Assembly: GCA_900770075.1 (NCBI GenBank)
Contig: CAAGIZ010000161.1
Coordinates: 1-10,844 of the forward strand
Direction: 5' to 3'
From: Spirochaetia bacterium
GTDB taxonomy: Bacteria; Spirochaetota; Spirochaetia; Treponematales; Treponemataceae
Length of the DNA: 10,844 nt
This document shows positions 6,897 to 10,844 of the stretch, in pieces. The position numbers and the translations under genes were made by a program. The notes under the pieces were generated by a model. It was not told the DNA's origin. It saw only the letters and a list, made by a program, of their open reading frames with translations, and did no database searches. How positions within the stretch are numbered: position 1 is the stretch's first letter; every line of letters begins with the position of its first letter.

Positions 6897-6903
6897 TTTT
6901 TTT

Positions 6904-9252
6904 ATGGAAACTATGAAAAATATTAAGACGACTAAAAGACTTATCACTTCGGCTTTGCCTTATGTAAACAATATTCCTCATCTGGGAAACCTTATTCAGA
7001 TGCTTTCTGCTGACGTTTTTGCCCGTTTCTGCCGTTCCCGCGGTTATGAAACTCTGTATGTCTGCGGAACTGACGAATATGGAACTGCCACAGAAACCAA
7101 AGCCCTGCAGGAAAACAAGACTCCAAGGGAGCTTTGTGACTATTATTATGAAATTCATCGGGATATTTACAGCTGGTTTAACATTGCCTTTGACAAATTC
7201 GGACGTACTTCCAATGCCCAGTGTACGGAAATTACCCAGTCTGTTTTTAATGATTTGGACAAAAACGGTTTTATAAAAGAGCATACCAGTGAACAGCTTT
7301 TCTGTCCGAAATGCAGCATGTTCCTTGCAGACCGATATGTAGACGGAACCTGTCCAAAATGCGGTGCGGAGGATGCCAGGGGAGACCAGTGCGATACCTG
7401 CGGTTCTCTTCTTGATCCGACTCAGCTCCTTGCTCCAAGATGCCACACCTGTGGTTTTACTCCGGAAGTGCGCCAGACAAAACACCTTTACATCGACTTG
7501 CCTTCCATTGCACCTAAGCTTGAAGAATGGATGAAAGAAACAAGCGAAAGGGGAAAATGGGCTGCCAATGCTATTCAGATGACAAAAGCCTGGATTCGCG
7601 ACGGTTTGAACGAGAGGGCCATTACGAGGGACTTGAAATGGGGAATTCCTGTTCCTAAAGACGGTTACGAAAACAAGGTCTTTTATGTGTGGTTCAATGC
7701 TCCTATCGGTTATATGTCCATAACAAAACAGCTGGAAGATGAACTGAAGGCTGCCGGAAAAAAGAGCTTTGACTGGAAAAAATGGTGGCTTCCGTCTGAA
7801 GCAGAAGAAAAATTTGCGGAAAAAGATGCTGAAATTGAACTTTTTCAGTTTATCGGAAAAGACAACATACCTTTCCATACAGTTGTGTTCCCTTGTTCTG
7901 AAATTGGAACTGGAAAAAACTATACTAAGCTTTACCACATGTCTTCTACGGAGTTTTTGAACTACGAAAGCGGAAAATTCTCAAAATCAAAGGGAACTGG
8001 TGTATTCGGCTCGGACGCAAAGGAGTCGGGTATTCCTGCGGACGGATGGAGGTTTTACATCTACTACAACCGCCCGGAAAATCAGGATTATCAGTTTACA
8101 TGGAAGGATTTTCAGGAAAAATACAACAAGGAACTGATTGGAAACCTCGGAAACCTGGTAAACCGTACCCTGCTTTTTATCAACAAAAACTACGGCGGAA
8201 AGATTCCTGCCGGTGTAAAGGACGAAAACCTTTGGAAACAGGTTGAAGAGAAGGAAGCGAAGGCAACCCAGCTGCTGGAATGGGCGGAAATTAAAGAAGC
8301 CCTCCACACGATTATGGAAATTTCCGACATTGCAAACAGGGCTTTTCAGGCTGCAGAGCCGTGGAAGACCATAAAAACCGACAAGGCTGTTTCAGACAAT
8401 ATTCTTTTCAATCTTGCATACATAATAAAAGACCTTATGATTCTCCTTCAGCCTTATCTTCCGACTTACACTCAGGTGGTTGCTGGCTATCTCGGAAAGT
8501 CCCTGTACACTTCTACCCTTGCAGAAGAAGGTGATGAAAACTCCCTGAAATGGGAAGACCTTGGAAAAATGGAAGGACTGGATGAAATTTCCGAAACTTC
8601 CGTTTACTTTACGCCTCTTGACGCAAAAACGGTGGATGCTTTCCGTGAAAAATTCGCCGGTAAAAAAGACGGAAAGGCAGAAGATAAAAAAGCTGAAAAA
8701 AACAAGAAGGCAAAAAAACAGGAACCAAAACCTGCCCTTGCTCCTGAACAGCAGGTTGAATTCTTCAATAAGAATATAGAACTGAAGGTTGCAAAAATCG
8801 TTGATATAAAGCCTAATCCTGAAGGGGAGAAACTCTACATTGAAACTTTGGACGATGGAAGCGGAAAACCCAGAATCATTCAGTCCGGCCTTAGGATGTA
8901 CTTAAAGGAAAGCGATCTGCTGGGAAAAAATGTGGTAATCGTTTCGAACCTTGCACCTCGCACCATGAGGGGTGTGGAAAGCTGCGGAATGCTGCTTGCC
9001 GGGGACTACAAGGACAAGGACGGAAAAGACTGTGTTGAAGTGCTTGACGTTTCTTGGGCTGAACCGGGAACAAAGGTCGTTCTGGAAGGTGCTGACGAAA
9101 ATGTTCCTAAAAAGGCTGAAATATCGGGAGATGAATTCTTTTCTGTTTCAATAAATGCCGTAAACGGAAGTGTGGAAATCGCAGGTAAAAAACTCCTGGC
9201 TGCCGGCAAGGAACTTAAAACCGTAAGCGCACTGAATTCAGAAATCGGCTGA
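6904..9252 (+). CDS. metG: Methionyl-tRNA synthetase
   Basis: MetRS joins methionine to tRNA-Met in the cytoplasm. The 782-residue protein shows the class I HIGH-type motif PHLGN (25-29), DEYGTATETK (57-66), four CxxC pairs for zinc (134-137, 150-153, 163-166, 180-183), and KFSKS (358-362), the KMSKS loop. An anticodon-binding helical domain (about 400-575) leads to a Lys-rich linker (584-608), then a Trbp111/EMAP-II-like tRNA-binding domain (about 622-730; SGLRMYLKESDLLGK, NLAPRTMRGVES). The last 50 or so residues go beyond the usual domain end. I start at ATG 6904. ATG 6913 is equally plausible, with GGAA at 6906-6909 before it. An upstream ATG at 6832 would add 24 residues, but the likely promoter lies inside that extension. 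The four-CxxC form is shared with archaeal and eukaryotic-type MetRS. That the gene has such ancestry is family knowledge, not shown here. Confidence 0.95.
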   Translation: METMKNIKTTKRLITSALPYVNNIPHLGNLIQMLSADVFARFCRSRGYETLYVCGTDEYGTATETKALQENKTPRELCDYYYEIHRDIYSWFNIAFDKFGRTSNAQCTEITQSVFNDLDKNGFIKEHTSEQLFCPKCSMFLADRYVDGTCPKCGAEDARGDQCDTCGSLLDPTQLLAPRCHTCGFTPEVRQTKHLYIDLPSIAPKLEEWMKETSERGKWAANAIQMTKAWIRDGLNERAITRDLKWGIPVPKDGYENKVFYVWFNAPIGYMSITKQLEDELKAAGKKSFDWKKWWLPSEAEEKFAEKDAEIELFQFIGKDNIPFHTVVFPCSEIGTGKNYTKLYHMSSTEFLNYESGKFSKSKGTGVFGSDAKESGIPADGWRFYIYYNRPENQDYQFTWKDFQEKYNKELIGNLGNLVNRTLLFINKNYGGKIPAGVKDENLWKQVEEKEAKATQLLEWAEIKEALHTIMEISDIANRAFQAAEPWKTIKTDKAVSDNILFNLAYIIKDLMILLQPYLPTYTQVVAGYLGKSLYTSTLAEEGDENSLKWEDLGKMEGLDEISETSVYFTPLDAKTVDAFREKFAGKKDGKAEDKKAEKNKKAKKQEPKPALAPEQQVEFFNKNIELKVAKIVDIKPNPEGEKLYIETLDDGSGKPRIIQSGLRMYLKESDLLGKNVVIVSNLAPRTMRGVESCGMLLAGDYKDKDGKDCVEVLDVSWAEPGTKVVLEGADENVPKKAEISGDEFFSVSINAVNGSVEIAGKKLLAAGKELKTVSALNSEIG

Positions 9253-9258
9253 TGTTTT

Positions 9259-10575
9259 ATGGCGACTGAAATATATGTTTTTGACTGCGACGGAGTCGTT
9301 ATAAATTCTGCAGAGGACATTGCTTCTGCCGTGAATGTTTCTTTGAAGCAGTTCGGCTACTGGCAGATTCCTTTGCAGAATGTGGTTGAATTTGTGGGCG
9401 ACGGGACTGAAATGCTGCTTTTAAGGGCACTTAAGTTTTCCACAAAAGGAAAATTTGACGAAAATTCTCCTTACGGACGGGAGAGTTTTCGGAAAATTCT
9501 GGACTTTTACCTGGACTATTATCACTCCCATGCAGTTGAAAAAACCACCCTCTATGCCGGGATAAAAGAACTTTTTAATCTCTTGAAGTCAAAAGGAAAA
9601 AAAATCTGCCTTCTTACGAACAAGCCTGGTCAGATAGCCCTGTCGATTCTAAAAAAGCTTGAAGCTGCAGAGTATTTTGACCTTATTACGGCTCCCGATA
9701 CTTTGGACGAAAACGGAAAACTGATTCCGAAAAAGCCTGCACCTGACGGTCTGGAATACACCTTGCGGCAGATAAACTTAAAATACGGCGCGAATTTCAA
9801 ACCGGAAAACGTAATAATGTTCGGGGACAGTGCTCAGGACATTCAGGCGGGAAAAGCTTTTGGCTGCAAGACCGTAGCCTGCCGCGGGGGTCTTGGAAAC
9901 AAGGAAAAGCTTCTGGCGGAAAAGGCCGATTTTAGTTTTTCTGTTGCCGGAGAAGCGGAAAAATTTATCGATATACTTTCCAAAGACGGCTGCGTTTCCG
10001 AAATGGAAAAATACGCCATAAAAAACGAAGTTCCTGTCCTTCAGGATGCAGGAAGCGGTTTTATTGCCGGTTACATAAAAAATCACAGCATAAAAAACAT
10101 CCTTGAAATTGGAACGGCCATAGGTACTTCTGCCATAAGGTTTGCAAAAATCCGGAATGACATTCACGTTACGACCATAGAGATAGACCCGGTGCGCCAT
10201 GAGCAGGCTGTAAAAAACATCGAAGCCGAGGGGCTTTCTGACAGAATTACCGCTGTTTTGGGGGATGCCCTTTGCGTTGAGGTTTCCGGGAGTTTTGACT
10301 TGATTTTTATTGATGCGGCAAAAGCCCAGTACATCAATTTTTTCAACAGGTTTTCTCCATTTCTGGCAGAGGACGGCGTAATCATAAGCGACAACCTTTC
10401 GTTTCACGGGATGGTGGAAGATTTGAGCCTGACCCGCAATTACAGCACGATAAAACTCGTAAAAAAAATACGCAAATATATTGACTTTTTAAAGCAGAAT
10501 TCTGAATTTGAAACGGAGTTTTTTAAGGTGGGGGACGGAATCGGTGTAACGAGAAGAATTTCTTCTGCTTTTTGA
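9259..10575 (+). CDS. Fused HAD phosphatase (Gph-like) and O-methyltransferase (TrmR/YrrM-like)
   Basis: One uninterrupted 438-residue frame carries two enzymes. Residues 1-240 are a HAD-superfamily phosphatase like phosphoglycolate phosphatase: motif I FDCDGVV (8-14, D9 and D11), motif II LLTNKP (118-123), motif III lysine in PKKPAPDG (157-164), and motif IV GDSAQD (189-194). Residues 246-438 are a SAM-dependent O-methyltransferase of the YrrM/TrmR family: EMEKYAIKNEVPVL (248-261), motif I ILEIGTAIGTSA (281-292), TTIEID (305-310), IDAAKAQY (351-358), ISDN (376-379) and VGDGIGVT (424-431). TrmR methylates 5-hydroxyuridine at the tRNA wobble base. The second domain lacks the family's first 30 or so residues. 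The ATG lies 6 nt after the metG stop without a clear ribosome site, so coupling to metG is likely. Substrates of both halves are inferred. Confidence 0.88.
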   Translation: MATEIYVFDCDGVVINSAEDIASAVNVSLKQFGYWQIPLQNVVEFVGDGTEMLLLRALKFSTKGKFDENSPYGRESFRKILDFYLDYYHSHAVEKTTLYAGIKELFNLLKSKGKKICLLTNKPGQIALSILKKLEAAEYFDLITAPDTLDENGKLIPKKPAPDGLEYTLRQINLKYGANFKPENVIMFGDSAQDIQAGKAFGCKTVACRGGLGNKEKLLAEKADFSFSVAGEAEKFIDILSKDGCVSEMEKYAIKNEVPVLQDAGSGFIAGYIKNHSIKNILEIGTAIGTSAIRFAKIRNDIHVTTIEIDPVRHEQAVKNIEAEGLSDRITAVLGDALCVEVSGSFDLIFIDAAKAQYINFFNRFSPFLAEDGVIISDNLSFHGMVEDLSLTRNYSTIKLVKKIRKYIDFLKQNSEFETEFFKVGDGIGVTRRISSAF

Positions 10576-10593
10576 CAACAATTAACAAAATAT

Positions 10594-10624
10594 TTCCCAA
10601 TAAATCCTGTATATATTGTATAAT
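10594..10624 (+). promoter_or_regulatory. Possible promoter after the fused gene
   Basis: A perfect TATAAT stands at 10619-10624, with TTCCCA at 10594-10599 (four of six matches) at a long 19-bp spacing. It points right, into the box and repeats and out of the window, so it may serve a gene beyond the edge or a short RNA. Just downstream ATTAGA (10627-10632) and TCTAAT (10635-10640) form a small inverted repeat. Confidence 0.35.
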
Positions 10625-10640
10625 AGATTAGACTTCTAAT

Positions 10641-10662
10641 AATTTCAGTTTTTCGAGATGCC
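10641..10662 (+). repeat. Intergenic box, copy 5
   Basis: TTTCAGTTTTTCGAGATGCC (10643-10662) matches the box at 3599-3618 at most positions. Here the left arm that would pair with it is absent, so the box occurs without its hairpin. It is followed within 12 nt by GCGGCAGGG, as at 6671-6722. Confidence 0.55.
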
Positions 10663-10666
10663 TTGA

Positions 10667-10741
10667 TGCCTTGCGGCAGGGATTCGGGGATTGGGCTGCG
10701 CCCAACCCCTGCGAGTTTCGATGCTGGCGCATCAAAACTCG
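10667..10741. repeat. Hairpin-rich direct repeat, unit 1
   Basis: A 71-nt copy (10667-10737) that recurs at 10773. It contains GGGG-A-TTGGGC / GCCCAACCCC (10686-10709, ten pairs and one bulge). Next is a longer stem, CGAGTTT-C-GATGC / GCATC-A-AAACTCG (10712-10741), with a TGGC loop and one C-A mismatch. It is an array of extrudable hairpins, like REP or BIME-type elements. It has no coding signal. Confidence 0.85.
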
Positions 10742-10772
10742 TTTATTTACGTTTGCGCTAAAGCGCATGCCC

Positions 10773-10844
10773 TGCCTTGCGGCAGGGGATTCGGGGATTG
10801 GGCTGCGCCCAACCCCTGCGAGTTTCGATGCTGGCGCATCAAAA
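10773..10844. repeat. Hairpin-rich direct repeat, unit 2, cut by the window end
   Basis: The 72-nt copy is identical to unit 1 except for one extra G (GGCAGGGG against GGCAGGG). The period is 106-107 nt. It ends at CATCAAAA because the sequence stops, so the last stem is cut short. Its left edge forms a perfect stem, CCCTGCC-TTGC-GGCAGGG (10770-10787). In the 35-nt space between the units is TGCGC-TAAA-GCGCA (10754-10767). The contig probably breaks here because the element is repeated elsewhere in the genome. Confidence 0.85.

Noticed and set aside
6660..6903. Riboswitch or T-box leader for metG
   Set aside because: No T-box sequence, SAM-riboswitch core or terminator/antiterminator pair is visible. 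The best promoter lies downstream of the stem-loops, so they would not be in the transcript from it.
6703..7938. 411-residue minus-strand open frame across the metG 5' end and the upstream gap
   Set aside because: Most of it is antisense to metG, and the part in the gap runs through stem-loops. Its composition is unlike a real protein. Similar long shadows occur opposite other genes here.
9778..10407. 209-residue minus-strand open frame inside the fused gene
   Set aside because: It is antisense to the conserved HAD and methyltransferase motifs and has no domain of its own.
10572..10577. Perfect TTGACA as a -35 hexamer
   Set aside because: It overlaps the TGA stop of the fused gene and has no -10 hexamer at 16-18 bp. 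The TATAAT at 10619 is 41 bp away.
10667..10844. CRISPR array (repeat - 35-nt spacer - repeat)
   Set aside because: The repeat is about 72 nt, too long for a CRISPR repeat, has two internal hairpins, and the spacer itself carries a stem continuous with the repeat. No cas gene is nearby.

Overview
The window looks like one end of a draft contig from a Treponema-type spirochete, probably a host-associated (gut, rumen or oral) species. That placement is inference. It rests on a phoH - HD-domain phosphodiesterase - ybeY - corC gene string, a methionyl-tRNA synthetase with four CxxC pairs and a C-terminal EMAP-II/Trbp111-like domain, an LptD-like outer-membrane protein fragment, and moderate GC. 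Bases 1-22 are not genomic: they match the end of the Illumina TruSeq read-2 adapter. The right edge stops inside a direct repeat, as assemblies often do. All genes lie on the + strand.

Layout. 23-348: C-terminal end of a probable LptD/OstA-like outer-membrane beta-barrel protein. 417-4466: phoH (TTG start), then a c-di-AMP phosphodiesterase of the PgpH type overlapping it by 17 nt, then ybeY 2 nt later, then corC after a gap of 87 nt. This set couples RNA and ribosome quality control (PhoH/YbeZ, YbeY) to cyclic-di-AMP turnover and a CBS-domain protein. 4557-6659: a secreted TPR protein of about 700 residues with a C-terminal part resembling FlgT/TolB-N folds. 6660-6903: an intergenic region with stem-loops and a promoter touching the next gene. 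6904-9252: metG. 9259-10575: a single ORF joining a phosphoglycolate-phosphatase-like HAD domain to a TrmR/YrrM-like O-methyltransferase, 6 nt after metG. 10576-10844: no gene, a possible promoter and two copies of a hairpin-rich repeat about 72 bp long.

The most unusual signals are non-coding. A short box resembling TGCAGTTTTTAGAGATTCC recurs in all five intergenic gaps longer than about 60 bp (one copy is degenerate). In two of them it is followed by GCGGCAGGG and GC-rich stem-loops, which suggests a dispersed composite element. The most unusual coding signals are the HAD-methyltransferase fusion, the short ectodomain of the PgpH-like protein, and the TPR/FlgT-like architecture. I see no defence system, mobile-element transposase, tRNA, rRNA or CRISPR array.
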